Program-made: the position numbers and the translations under genes | Source of the DNA: Nitrospira sp. | Lineage (GTDB): Bacteria; Nitrospirota; Nitrospiria; Nitrospirales; Nitrospiraceae | DNA: 64,000 nucleotides | NCBI GenBank assembly: GCA_035968315.1 | Contig: JAVYIN010000009.1 | Coordinates: forward strand, 62,001-126,000 | Direction of reading: 5' to 3' | The notes under the pieces: generated by a model | What the model was told of the DNA's origin: nothing | What the model saw: only the letters and a program-made list of their open reading frames with translations | Database searches by the model: none | Part shown: in pieces, positions 1 to 8,528 of the stretch | Position numbering within the stretch: the stretch's first letter is position 1 | Layout: each line of letters begins with the position of its first letter

Positions 1-37
1 TCCCTTTCTTACCTCTCGCCACTTGCCCAGAATTAAC

Positions 38-1681
38 ATGAATTCTATCTTATACGTCTTTCTGCCCTGCAAAAAGGTCTATCCGATCGGGATCACCTAT
101 CTGGCCGACTTCATTCATCGCCGGAGGCCGGAGGTGCGCCAGCAGATCCTGGATCTCTCGCTCTTTCCCGCGTCCCAGCGCAGCCAGGCCCTCCGGGATG
201 CGGCGACGGCCTTCAAGCCGGACTTGGTCTGTTTCTCCTGGCGCGATATCCAGATCTTCTCGCCCCATGAAGGCGACTCGTCGCTGGAACATGCGTTCAA
301 TTTTTATTTTGCGAGCAACCCGATCAAGCGGGTCGCCGCCTCGTTCGCGGGATTGAAGCAGCTCTACCGCTATTACAGCCACATCTACACGATCCTGTCG
401 TACCCCTGGCTGATGCGAAAAGAGTTTCCCAAGACGCAGATCATGATCGGCGGCGGGGCGTTTACGGCCTTTGCCGATCAGCTGATTGAGAAGCTCCCCG
501 AAGGCACGATCGGGATTCTCGGCGAGGGCGAAGACGCCATCCTAAAAATGGTCGAAGGCCAGTCGCTTGAGGGGGAACGCTATATCGTCCGGGAAGGGAA
601 GAATATCCGCAAAGGCCAGCAGGGCACGATGGCCTTGCTCGACGCCCTCACTGTGGATCTCCCCTATCTAACCTCCATCTTCCCTCAGTACCGGGAATTC
701 CAGAACGAGTCCATCGGGGTACAGACGAAGCGCGGCTGCCCCTACGACTGCGCTTTTTGCCTCTACCCCTATATTGAAGGCAAGCGGGTCCGGTACCGTC
801 CCCCTTCCATGGTCGTGAAGGACATTTCCCAGCACTACCATCAGTGGGGAGCGCGGCGGTTCTGGTTTACCGATGCGCAATTCATTACCGGGAAAGAGGC
901 CTATCCTCAATGCACGGAAATTCTCGAACGGATCATCAGTGAAAAGCTGGAGATCGAGTGGTCGGGCTATATTCGCACCTCGCTCATTACCCCCGAGTTG
1001 GCCAAGTTAATGGTCCGGTCGGGGGTCGGCGATCTTGAAGTCGCCATCACGTCAGGCTCTCAGGAGGTCTTAAACAACCTCCACATGGGCTTCAAGCTGG
1101 AGCGGCTCTACGATGGATGCCGCTACCTGGCGGAAGCAGGCTTCAAGGGAAAGGTGATCCTGAACTACTCGCTCAATTCCCCCAAGGAGACGGAAGAGTC
1201 CCTCTTACAGAGCGTGGAGTCCTATAAAATGGTCGCCTCCATCCTGGGAGAAGAACGGGTCTTCCCCTTGATGTTCTTCCTGGGCATTCAGCCCAATACC
1301 GATCTCGAACAGCGGCTTCTTGAAGAGGGCTACCTCTCCGCCGGGTATAATCCGCTGATGCTGACGCCCACCAGCATCCGAAAGCTGCTCTATAACCCCG
1401 CGCCACTGAACAAGATTATCGCCAAAGCCTGTTTGAAAGCCTGGGAACGAAAAGCCGGCAGCCGGGACCCCAGAAAATGGACCGGCTCCCTCTCTCAGAC
1501 GGCCACTCCCACGACAACCGCTCAACCAGCTCAGTATGCCGACAAGAGCTTGTCCAAAGGAATCGAAGGGAATTCGGGGCGGGATGCCCTCCTGACTCTT
1601 GAGGAGATCCTTCGCTCTCGAAAAGCTCCACCCACGGCAGTATCGTCAGACTCAAAATCAGTGGCGCCCCCGACTTCCTAA
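38..1681 (+). CDS. B12-binding-type radical SAM protein (BchE-like class)
   Basis: About 547 aa. The N-terminal ~200 residues look like a cobalamin-binding Rossmann domain (the IMIGGGAF and GILGEGEDA segments). The radical SAM core follows, with Cys234, Cys238 and Cys241 in RGCPYDCAFC (CxxxCxxC) to hold a 4Fe-4S cluster. The C-terminal ~70 residues are Ser/Thr/Pro-rich and probably disordered. I start it at the ATG at 38; an in-frame TTG lies at 23. Substrate unknown. The B12/radical-SAM class includes BchE and many methylases, and the next genes carry chlorophyll-enzyme-type domains, so a tetrapyrrole substrate is possible but is inference. A small stem (1682-1696) follows the stop, and the next gene has its own promoter-like sequence. 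Confidence 0.8.
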   Translation: MNSILYVFLPCKKVYPIGITYLADFIHRRRPEVRQQILDLSLFPASQRSQALRDAATAFKPDLVCFSWRDIQIFSPHEGDSSLEHAFNFYFASNPIKRVAASFAGLKQLYRYYSHIYTILSYPWLMRKEFPKTQIMIGGGAFTAFADQLIEKLPEGTIGILGEGEDAILKMVEGQSLEGERYIVREGKNIRKGQQGTMALLDALTVDLPYLTSIFPQYREFQNESIGVQTKRGCPYDCAFCLYPYIEGKRVRYRPPSMVVKDISQHYHQWGARRFWFTDAQFITGKEAYPQCTEILERIISEKLEIEWSGYIRTSLITPELAKLMVRSGVGDLEVAITSGSQEVLNNLHMGFKLERLYDGCRYLAEAGFKGKVILNYSLNSPKETEESLLQSVESYKMVASILGEERVFPLMFFLGIQPNTDLEQRLLEEGYLSAGYNPLMLTPTSIRKLLYNPAPLNKIIAKACLKAWERKAGSRDPRKWTGSLSQTATPTTTAQPAQYADKSLSKGIEGNSGRDALLTLEEILRSRKAPPTAVSSDSKSVAPPTS

Positions 1682-1696
1682 CCTTGCCCGGCAAGG
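1682..1696 (+). other. Small stem-loop after the first radical SAM gene
   Basis: CCTTGC, a 3-nt loop, then GCAAGG forms a perfect 6-bp stem directly after the stop codon. There is no T-run, so it is not a canonical intrinsic terminator. Confidence 0.35.
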
Positions 1697-1720
1697 CAAC
1701 CCGTGAGCCTCATAGTCGCC

Positions 1721-1750
1721 TTGCAATCCAGTTCAGGCTAGTGCTATCAT
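1721..1750 (+). promoter_or_regulatory. Sigma-70-like promoter for the Usp/PCP_red gene
   Basis: TTGCAA at 1721-1726, an 18-nt spacer and TATCAT at 1745-1750. It lies ~100 nt before the ATG at 1851, which has its own GGAGG Shine-Dalgarno at 1839-1843. It would drive the Usp, second radical SAM and possibly CopD-like genes. Confidence 0.45.
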
Positions 1751-1850
1751 CCGTCCTCTTTTATGCTGGGGATCATAGGCAACTGTTTGGTTTTTCTGAC
1801 AATTATCAGAATCACCCCCGGCGGTTAGCGGGCCTAGAGGAGGCGTGTTC

Positions 1851-3944
1851 ATGTATAAGACGATCTACGTCCCGGTCGATAATTCCGACCATTCCAATAC
1901 AGCCGTCGATGTCGGCGTCGAGTTCGCGAAAACCTTTGGCTCCAAGATTGTCGGCAGCCACGTCTACGCGGCGAAGATGCACGACAAGCGCTTCAAGCAA
2001 ATGGAAGCGGGATTGCCCGAGGAATACCATGATGAGAAGGAACTGGACCGCCAGCGGCAGATCCACGACTCGCTGATTACGCGCGGGTTGCAGATCATCA
2101 CGGACTCGTACCTCGACTATGTCGACAAGAAGTGCAACGAAGCCAACCTCCCGGTCGAGCGCCGCTCTCTTGAGGGCCGCAACTGGAAGGCGCTGGTCGA
2201 AGACATCAATACCAACGCCTACGATCTGGTGATCATGGGCGCGCTGGGCGTCGGCGCGGTGAAGGATAGCGTGATCGGCAGCAATACCGAGCGCGTGATC
2301 CGCCGGATCCGCAACTCGGACATGTTCATCATCAAGAACACCGAGCCGATGAACAACGGCAAAATCGTCGTCGCCGTGGACGGCAGCCCCTACTCGTTCG
2401 GCGGTCTCATGACCGGCCTCGCGCTGGGCAAAGCCTTCAACCGCCCGGTCGAAGCCATCTCCGCGTTTGACCCTTATTTCCATTACGCCGCGTTTCATAG
2501 CATCTCCGGCGTCCTGAACGAAGAAGCCGGGAAGGTCTTCCGCTTCAAAGAACAGGAAAAGCTGCACGAAGAAATCATCGACAGCGGCCTCGCCAAGATT
2601 TACCAGTCCCATCTGGATATCTCCCGCGAGATTGCCCAGGCCGAAGAATCCGATATCAAGACGACCCTGCTCGACGGCAAAGCCTTTGAAAAGATCATTC
2701 AATATGTCCGCAAGGACGTGCCCTGGCTCCTGATCGTCGGCCGCATCGGCGTCCATAGCGATGAGGACATGGACATCGGCAGCAACACCGAGAACCTCTT
2801 GCGGAGCGCGCCCTGCAACGTGCTGGTGTCGAACCGCAAGTATGTGCCGCCGATCGATACCCAAGCCGAGTACACGATCGCCTGGACGGAAGAAGCGCTG
2901 CGGCGCATGGAAAAGATTCCGGTCTTCGCCCGTGGCGTCGCCAAGACGGCGATCCACCGGTACGCGATCGAAAAGGGGCATACGATCATCAGCAATACCG
3001 TCGTGGATTCGGCCGTCGGCCACATCCTCCCCAAAGGCGCCATGGATGCCATGCGCGCGCTGGGCGGCAACCTGGACGCCGCCGGGATCGACCGGGACAA
3101 AATGCAGGCGGACGACTCAGTGGCGAAAGACCTCATGGGCAACACCCTCAGCGGGATGATGACCCAGGTCGTCGAGGAAAAGCCTACGAACAGCCCGTCC
3201 ACGCAAGCATATCTCGACCGGATGAGCCAGAACTACTTCGTCTGCGACGGCTGCGGCTACATCGGCAAGGGCGAAACGCCGGTCAAGTGCCCGGTCTGCG
3301 CGGCGGAAGGCAACCGCTTCAAACAAGTCGACAAGACGATCTTCGACGCCGCGGCGAAAACCGAAGGCGAACTGGAAACCGACCTCGCCTACGACGATGT
3401 GCCAATGCAGTGGACGAAGGATGCGAAGGAAGCGATTCGCGCCGTCCCGGCGGGATTCCAACGCCGCCGTGCGAAAGCCAAGATCGAAAAGACCGCCCGG
3501 AAGCTCGGCATGACGACCATTACGCTCGAATACGCCGCGCCCATGATCAAGGAAGCGGCGGATGAAGATTATCAGCCGATCTTTGCGAACAAGGACGCCG
3601 GCACGTCGCAGGAAGCGGAAGAAACGCTCGCGGCCGTCACCAATGGCACAAACGGAAACGGCCAGGGGAATGGAAACGGCCATGTTGAAGCCGCCTCTCC
3701 CTACACCTGGACCGCCGACGCGCAAGCCCGTCTGGAGCGCGCCCCCGAAGGATTCATGCGGGAGTGCACGAAGGCGTTGATCGAGAAGCATGCGGAAAAG
3801 ATCGGCGCGACCCTGATCACCATCGAAGTGGCCACCGAAGGCATTGAGCAGGCCAAAGGGTATATGGCGGATGCCATGAAAACCGGCAATTTGAAAGACA
3901 TGATTGCCAACCTGACTGGGCCAAAGTCCGGGGCCAGCCACTAA
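1851..3944 (+). CDS. Double universal-stress protein with three PCP_red domains and a zinc knuckle
   Basis: 697 aa. Two UspA domains (about 1-165 and 170-330) each keep the ATP-binding loop G-x2-G-x9-G-S (from residue 130 and residue 297). Then come a PCP_red-type domain (~344-392, pattern W-T-x-E-A-x-R-R-x-x-x-I-P-x-F-x-R), a rubredoxin-like knuckle with Cys465, Cys468, Cys480 and Cys483, a second PCP_red (~520-566), a Gly/Asn linker (598-611) and a third PCP_red (~619-667). PCP_red is the small C-terminal domain of the BchB/ChlB subunit of dark protochlorophyllide reductase. The ATG at 1851 is chosen because GGAGG sits 7 nt upstream; the GTG at 1845 is too close to it. The stop overlaps the next ATG by one base. 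Function unknown; ATP sensing coupled to a redox or tetrapyrrole process is inference. Confidence 0.85.
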   Translation: MYKTIYVPVDNSDHSNTAVDVGVEFAKTFGSKIVGSHVYAAKMHDKRFKQMEAGLPEEYHDEKELDRQRQIHDSLITRGLQIITDSYLDYVDKKCNEANLPVERRSLEGRNWKALVEDINTNAYDLVIMGALGVGAVKDSVIGSNTERVIRRIRNSDMFIIKNTEPMNNGKIVVAVDGSPYSFGGLMTGLALGKAFNRPVEAISAFDPYFHYAAFHSISGVLNEEAGKVFRFKEQEKLHEEIIDSGLAKIYQSHLDISREIAQAEESDIKTTLLDGKAFEKIIQYVRKDVPWLLIVGRIGVHSDEDMDIGSNTENLLRSAPCNVLVSNRKYVPPIDTQAEYTIAWTEEALRRMEKIPVFARGVAKTAIHRYAIEKGHTIISNTVVDSAVGHILPKGAMDAMRALGGNLDAAGIDRDKMQADDSVAKDLMGNTLSGMMTQVVEEKPTNSPSTQAYLDRMSQNYFVCDGCGYIGKGETPVKCPVCAAEGNRFKQVDKTIFDAAAKTEGELETDLAYDDVPMQWTKDAKEAIRAVPAGFQRRRAKAKIEKTARKLGMTTITLEYAAPMIKEAADEDYQPIFANKDAGTSQEAEETLAAVTNGTNGNGQGNGNGHVEAASPYTWTADAQARLERAPEGFMRECTKALIEKHAEKIGATLITIEVATEGIEQAKGYMADAMKTGNLKDMIANLTGPKSGASH

Positions 3945-5341
3945 TGGGAAAATCGCTTCCGATCCTCAATATTCCGTCCATGACGGGATCGTTGGGGGCA
4001 TTCCAACAACAGATTACGCAGTTCTTCACCCCTGGCCCCAAAGGCCAAGGGGTGAACGACGGGCGGACCGTTGACGACTTCAAGCCCTACCTTGTCGCGC
4101 TGAACCTCACCAAGCGCTGCAATCTGAAATGCGACCATTGCTACCTCGACGCCACCACCAAAGCGGCGGGCGGGGACGACGAACTGAGCACGGAAGAGTG
4201 CTACAAGCTCATCGATCAGATTGCCGAGGTGAACAAAGGCTGTCTCCTGGTCATCACGGGCGGTGAACCGCTGGTGCGGCCTGATATTCTGGACATTGCC
4301 CGGCATGCGGTGAAGCTCGGCTTCATGGTGGTCTTCGGCACCAACGGCATGCTCATCAACGATCAGATGGCCAAGACCTTGGTCGAGATCGGTGTGATGG
4401 GTGTGGGCATCAGCATCGATTCACTGGATGCGGCGAAACACAACCAGTTCCGCGGAGTCCCCGGGGCCTGGGAAGCGGCGGTCGCAGGCATCGAAGCCTC
4501 CAAACGCAATGGGCTGCAGTTCCAAGTCCATTTCAGCGCCCAGCCCATGAACTATCAAGAATTGCCCGCGGTCCTTGAATGGTCTCACAACCTCGGCGCC
4601 CGTGTCTTGAACGTCTTCTTCATGGTCTGTACCGGCCGTGGCGAGGAACTCACCGATATCACACCGGCTCAATATGAAGAAGTCCTGGGCTATCTGATCG
4701 ACTGCCAGGACAATTACAAAGGCATGCTGGTCCGCGCCCGTTGCGCCCCCCATTTCAAGCGGCTGGCCTACGAGAAGGATCCCAACTCGCCGATTACCAA
4801 AGCGACCGGCTACATGGGCGGAGGCTGCCTCGCTGGAACCAATTATGCCCGCGTGACACCGAATGGCGAACTGACCCCCTGCCCCTACATGCCGCTGTCG
4901 GCCGGCAATATCCGCGAGAAGAGCTTCGTCGACCTCTGGGAAAAATCCGATGTCTTCAACTCATTCCGCTACCCGCAACTGAAGGGGAAATGCGGCGACT
5001 GTGAATACACCGACATCTGCGGAGGCTGTCGGGCCCGTCCCTATGTGGATCATGGCGATTGGCTGGACGAAGACGAATGGTGCCTCTACACCCCCAAGGG
5101 TGGCGAAAAGATCAAAGTGGCCTTTAACACCCCGGAAGAATCGGAAGTCGCCTGGGATGAGGCCTCCTCACTCAGACTCAGCCGCATCCCCTATTTCCTC
5201 CGGGCGATGGTCAAGAAGGGCGTCGACAAGCATGCCCGCGAGAATAATGTCCCGCTGGTCACCATCGAATTGATGGAAGAATTGCGGAAGAAACGCTTTG
5301 GCAATGACGCGCCGGTCTTCAAATTCGACCGTGAGACGTAA
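3944..5341 (+). CDS. NirJ-like radical SAM/SPASM protein with C-terminal PCP_red domain
   Basis: 465 aa. The radical SAM motif uses Cys59, Cys63 and Cys66 (RCNLKCDHC). ITGGEPL is the GGE motif of the fold. A SPASM/twitch region follows, with Cys in GGGCLAG, TPCPYM, GKCGDC, DICGGC and EWCLY, enough for auxiliary Fe-S clusters. Residues ~402-447 form a PCP_red domain like those of the upstream protein. The architecture resembles the heme d1/alternative-heme enzymes NirJ and AhbC/AhbD, but the added domain is not part of those families. It is translationally coupled to the Usp gene (TAATG). Its last codons lie in a hairpin repeat. A tetrapyrrole or peptide side-chain reaction is plausible; no substrate can be assigned. 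Confidence 0.85.
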   Translation: MGKSLPILNIPSMTGSLGAFQQQITQFFTPGPKGQGVNDGRTVDDFKPYLVALNLTKRCNLKCDHCYLDATTKAAGGDDELSTEECYKLIDQIAEVNKGCLLVITGGEPLVRPDILDIARHAVKLGFMVVFGTNGMLINDQMAKTLVEIGVMGVGISIDSLDAAKHNQFRGVPGAWEAAVAGIEASKRNGLQFQVHFSAQPMNYQELPAVLEWSHNLGARVLNVFFMVCTGRGEELTDITPAQYEEVLGYLIDCQDNYKGMLVRARCAPHFKRLAYEKDPNSPITKATGYMGGGCLAGTNYARVTPNGELTPCPYMPLSAGNIREKSFVDLWEKSDVFNSFRYPQLKGKCGDCEYTDICGGCRARPYVDHGDWLDEDEWCLYTPKGGEKIKVAFNTPEESEVAWDEASSLRLSRIPYFLRAMVKKGVDKHARENNVPLVTIELMEELRKKRFGNDAPVFKFDRET

Positions 5342-5421
5342 TACGTGAAACGTAAGCTGATCACAATCCAAGACTCTTGGATAGCTCCTTGCGTTTCACT
5401 TTTCACCTTTCACGCTTCACG
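5330..5421. repeat. Hairpin repeat, GTTTCAC family, copy 1
   Basis: Left arm 5330-5352 and right arm 5392-5421 are near-complementary and built from degenerate GTTTCAC / GTGAAAC units. The left arm contains the stop codon of the radical SAM gene. A second copy is at 39941-40020. Confidence 0.7.
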
Positions 5422-5430
5422 AGCCTAAAC

Positions 5431-5940
5431 ATGGACGCCCTCCAAAGTTTTTTCGTCGATCTCAATACGCTGATCCCGATCATCAATCACTGGTTTCACC
5501 TCTTGTCCGCCGTGATTTGGATCGGAGGGCTCGCGTTTCTCGTCATGGCCGTGACGCCAGGACTGAAAAAAACCGTCGCAAAGGACCAGATCAAGCCCAT
5601 TACGGATGTCTTCTATCAGCACTATAAGAAAGTGGCCGGCATTCTCCTGGTCGTGCTGTTGTTTACAGGAGGCGTCAACCTCCACTATGTGAATCAGGTC
5701 ATGACATCCCAGACCCAACTGGGCATCCAGCACAATGCCAAGTACCTGACCATATTCTTTATTAAGCTCGGCCTCGTCCTGTGCCTCTTGACCCTCTTCC
5801 TCTACACCGTGATCTTCAAGTCAGATGAGGATGACGACGAAGAAGTCGAGTACGAGGCCATTCCCTACCAGCGCGCCGCCCTCTGGATGGGCTTCTTCAT
5901 CATTCTGTGCGCATCCGCCCTGAAGCATCTGCATCAATAG
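5431..5940 (+). CDS. CopD/HemJ-like four-helix membrane protein
   Basis: 169 aa with about four hydrophobic segments. The first contains HWFHLLSAVIWIGG, the signature seen in CopD-type proteins. There is a Lys in a later membrane segment (FFIKLG), an acidic cytoplasmic loop (DEDDDEEVE) and a His near the C-terminus. CopD domains are linked to copper transport. HemJ, a protoporphyrinogen oxidase, has a similar size and His/Lys arrangement. I favour a CopD-family call; a heme-related role would fit the neighbours but is inference. It is 90 nt downstream of the NirJ-like gene, across the hairpin repeat. Confidence 0.65.
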   Translation: MDALQSFFVDLNTLIPIINHWFHLLSAVIWIGGLAFLVMAVTPGLKKTVAKDQIKPITDVFYQHYKKVAGILLVVLLFTGGVNLHYVNQVMTSQTQLGIQHNAKYLTIFFIKLGLVLCLLTLFLYTVIFKSDEDDDEEVEYEAIPYQRAALWMGFFIILCASALKHLHQ

Positions 5941-6505
5941 AGCTATCCCCACTCCCTCGCTCGCCCTTCTCAGTCGCTTCGCCTGTATCTAACAAGATAC
6001 CTGGCGTACCATTTTGGATACGCCGCATAACGCCATTTCCATTTCTCTTTTTCCGCTCCGTTCTCCATCTATTACACGCATTATTGAAATCAACCACTTA
6101 GATATTTGTGATAGCTATTGACCATTTCGAAATACTGGTATGACCATTGCTGAAGAGCAAGGACAGCATTAACGTATGTCTTACCAATAATTTGTATTTG
6201 GATATGGCTTTGCTGCAAGAGCTCCCGACAGAAGCATCCCCTTCTCCCAACTCACTATGGCATGGACTGAAGCCGTCGGCCTTCCATCATGATCTTGAGG
6301 GTTCCCCTCTACATGATGCTGTCGCTGCGAGATTGTGCCCATCTCACAACGCACTGACGCCTTTACCCATGGCCATGAGCGCCGTGCCTCCACCAGGAGG
6401 CACGGCCTGCTTCCGCCATTCACAGCTTTGGACGGCGATGCCAGAGCCACGCGTTCCTCTCCCTCAACTCATCGTGATCATGCGCCAGCATGCGAAAGGA
6501 CTCTC
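5941..6505. other. 565-bp intergenic region, AT-richer
   Basis: No convincing gene. The base composition is visibly more AT-rich than the flanks around 6000-6230. An open frame across 6147-6512 has no family resemblance or ribosome binding site. It may be a degraded or acquired segment. Confidence 0.5.
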
Positions 6506-6919
6506 ATGTTGATCGGCGAATCACCCAGACAAAAGACCGTCAATCCGACAAAACGGTTGCGCCAGCGTGCAGTCGCGCCACAAGCGAAAACGACCAGGCT
6601 CACCATTACGCTCCCTTCCCATCTGGTCGAGCAATTGCGGGATGTCGTGTATTGGAACCCGCAGACGACCTTGGCCTGGCTCGTCGAAGGCGCCCTGCTG
6701 GCGGAAATCAAAAAGATGGAGCACGCAAACAAGGGGCCGTTCCCTCGCCGAACCGCCGAATTAAAATCGGGCCGTCCACGGATCAGCAACAGTTCTGTAC
6801 GCAACCCTGCTTCGATGATCCTGCCCGCGGCTGCGCTGCAACCGCCGGAACAATCAGGAACGCCGCACCGATTGATTATTTCGACACCGCTCGAGGCCAA
6901 CACGGAATGCGAGCATTAG
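6506..6919 (+). CDS. Putative ribbon-helix-helix DNA-binding protein
   Basis: 137 aa. The middle ([16 protein letters not shown], then [15 protein letters not shown]) has the short beta-strand plus two-helix pattern of CopG/Arc-type ribbon-helix-helix proteins. The basic N-terminus (NPTKRLRQR) and the low-complexity C-terminal half look disordered. I start it at the ATG at 6506; upstream codons in frame look non-coding. It lies alone between an AT-rich gap and a convergent oxygenase gene. It could be a regulator or a plasmid-type remnant; no target is visible. Confidence 0.5.
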   Translation: MLIGESPRQKTVNPTKRLRQRAVAPQAKTTRLTITLPSHLVEQLRDVVYWNPQTTLAWLVEGALLAEIKKMEHANKGPFPRRTAELKSGRPRISNSSVRNPASMILPAAALQPPEQSGTPHRLIISTPLEANTECEH

Positions 6920-7005
6920 CGATACCCCGCCTCGGTACCACTCTCCGTCCCCCGAGGACAGAGTCATCGATCAAGGGCGAACCGCTAGAGTTCTGTGGCA
7001 GAAGG

Positions 7006-7773
7006 TCAGGAAGAGGACCGGCCGGAAAAGGCCCGCTTAAAAACGGTCTTCAAGCCGAAGTAGGCAAACGAGTCTTTGAGATTTGAGTAGAGCCGCTTGA
7101 ATCGGCCCATCTCGGGATTCGTAACATATTCCATAGTTAGGACAATGCGCTCCTCTCCCTCTCCCAAGGGAGTCACGGCATGCCAGAGCTTATCCCCGTT
7201 GAAGATCACCATATCGCCTGGCTCGGTAATCAGTTCGAGATGCCGGGTTTCTTTTGTCGGATCGTCCTTGAATAGATCACACACGAGTTTGCACTGCGCC
7301 GACCGATCGACCAGCCCCAACAAGATCGTATAGCGCGCCCCCTTGTAGTACGACGTATCGTAGTGGAACCCGATATGATCTCCCGGCTCTGTATAGTAGT
7401 AGAGCGCGCAGGAATGCGGATCGTTGTCTGGGCAGAGCAACAGATCGGCGTGCACCAGCCGATTGAGGAAGCCGCGATAGGACGCCGACCGATAGAGATC
7501 GAGAAAGAGCGCGGACTGTTCGAGCACCGTATAGTAGCTGACGCTGCCGCCCTTTTTGTGCCCTGGGATATAGTTCCGGTTCAGACTGGGCTGCAGCCCG
7601 TGGGCCTGCGGCACCAACACCTCTTCCACAAACGACCGCGGGAGAAATTGCTTGATGACGAGAAATTCGTTTTGCGCCCAGTACGTTTTGTGCGCCTGCT
7701 CGAAATCGATCGCCGCCACCGCTTGATCGATCCTGTCACTCACGACACGCTTCTGTTCAGCTTGCATGCTCAT
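7006..7773 (-). CDS. 2-oxoglutarate/Fe(II)-dependent oxygenase family protein
   Basis: 255 aa. The facial triad is visible as H-x-D in GFHYDTSYY and a distal His in LWHAVTPL, followed by an Arg (EERIVLTMEY) that usually binds 2-oxoglutarate. The fold resembles prolyl-4-hydroxylase/phytanoyl-type enzymes. The ATG at 7773 is preceded by AGGTGAG; a second ATG lies two codons on. Substrate unknown. It lies just upstream of lolA on the same strand. Confidence 0.75.
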   Translation of the reverse strand: MSMQAEQKRVVSDRIDQAVAAIDFEQAHKTYWAQNEFLVIKQFLPRSFVEEVLVPQAHGLQPSLNRNYIPGHKKGGSVSYYTVLEQSALFLDLYRSASYRGFLNRLVHADLLLCPDNDPHSCALYYYTEPGDHIGFHYDTSYYKGARYTILLGLVDRSAQCKLVCDLFKDDPTKETRHLELITEPGDMVIFNGDKLWHAVTPLGEGEERIVLTMEYVTNPEMGRFKRLYSNLKDSFAYFGLKTVFKRAFSGRSSS

Positions 7774-7814
7774 CGCTCACCTGCGTTGCGCTTCCTCTTA
7801 CCCCTATTCCGGCG

Positions 7815-8528
7815 TTAATTCAGCACCGGGGCCTTGACCACCTCAACATCAGGCGGCGTTTTGAAATCGAAGACCTCGTTTCCCAGCCCGACATTCGGCT
7901 TCAGCGACGAAAACTCAAATGTCGCCACATTCCCATTCACCTCATAGAGCCAAACCGTTCGGATGAAATAGGTCTTGGGGAACACCTCCACCACAATCCG
8001 CTGCACTGGACGAGCGGGGTCGCCTTCCTGTCCTTTCGGCGTGAGGCTCAGCAACCGCAGCCCCCCCACCCCCCGGTCCTTTTTCCCCGTTGCCGGAGCC
8101 ACCTCGAACGACTCTTCCAGCTTGGCCGCGCCCTGCAAGAGTTCGAGCGGCGCTTGCGAAGCCGCCATGCGCGTCAGCTTCCCCACCAGCACTTGCTTGT
8201 GTTCCGGCACATACACTTTCACATCGTCCTGGTTCACGTAGATCTGCTCGGTCGCCGGTTCGAGGTAATCCCATCGCAACCGGCCTGGTTTCTTGATGTA
8301 GACCTTGCCGGACGATGTCACCGGCCGCTCAAACCCTTCGATCCTGGTCTGTTGGGTAAAGTCCGCTTGAAGATCTTTCGTTTTCTCGTATCGGGCCTGA
8401 AGCTGTTTCACGATGTCCTGCACTTCCACCAGCGCCTTGTCGTCGATGGCGAAATCACCCGCCCACGCGGTTCCCGCCAGAACCATGCAACCGGCACAGA
8501 CAACCGCCCGCATCAGTCTCACCATCAT
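7815..8528 (-). CDS. lolA: Outer-membrane lipoprotein carrier protein LolA
   Basis: 237 aa periplasmic chaperone that carries lipoproteins to the outer membrane. A signal peptide ends near GTAWAGDF. The mature part shows the LolA pattern LQADFTQQT, then SGKVYIKKPGRLRWDY and TYFIRTVWLYEVNGN. Its start overlaps the end of ftsK by 4 bp (ATGA), so the two are translationally coupled. The presence of LolA marks a diderm cell. Confidence 0.92.
   Translation of the reverse strand: MMVRLMRAVVCAGCMVLAGTAWAGDFAIDDKALVEVQDIVKQLQARYEKTKDLQADFTQQTRIEGFERPVTSSGKVYIKKPGRLRWDYLEPATEQIYVNQDDVKVYVPEHKQVLVGKLTRMAASQAPLELLQGAAKLEESFEVAPATGKKDRGVGGLRLLSLTPKGQEGDPARPVQRIVVEVFPKTYFIRTVWLYEVNGNVATFEFSSLKPNVGLGNEVFDFKTPPDVEVVKAPVLN

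Noticed and set aside
1812-3023. 403-codon open frame on the minus strand inside the Usp gene
   Set aside because: It is antisense to the well-supported Usp/PCP_red gene, has no start signal and reads as low-complexity Asp/Val/Gly protein typical of antisense frames in GC-rich genes.
6147-6512. 121-codon open frame in the AT-richer gap
   Set aside because: No ribosome binding site, no recognised domain, and it overlaps the better supported 6506 start.
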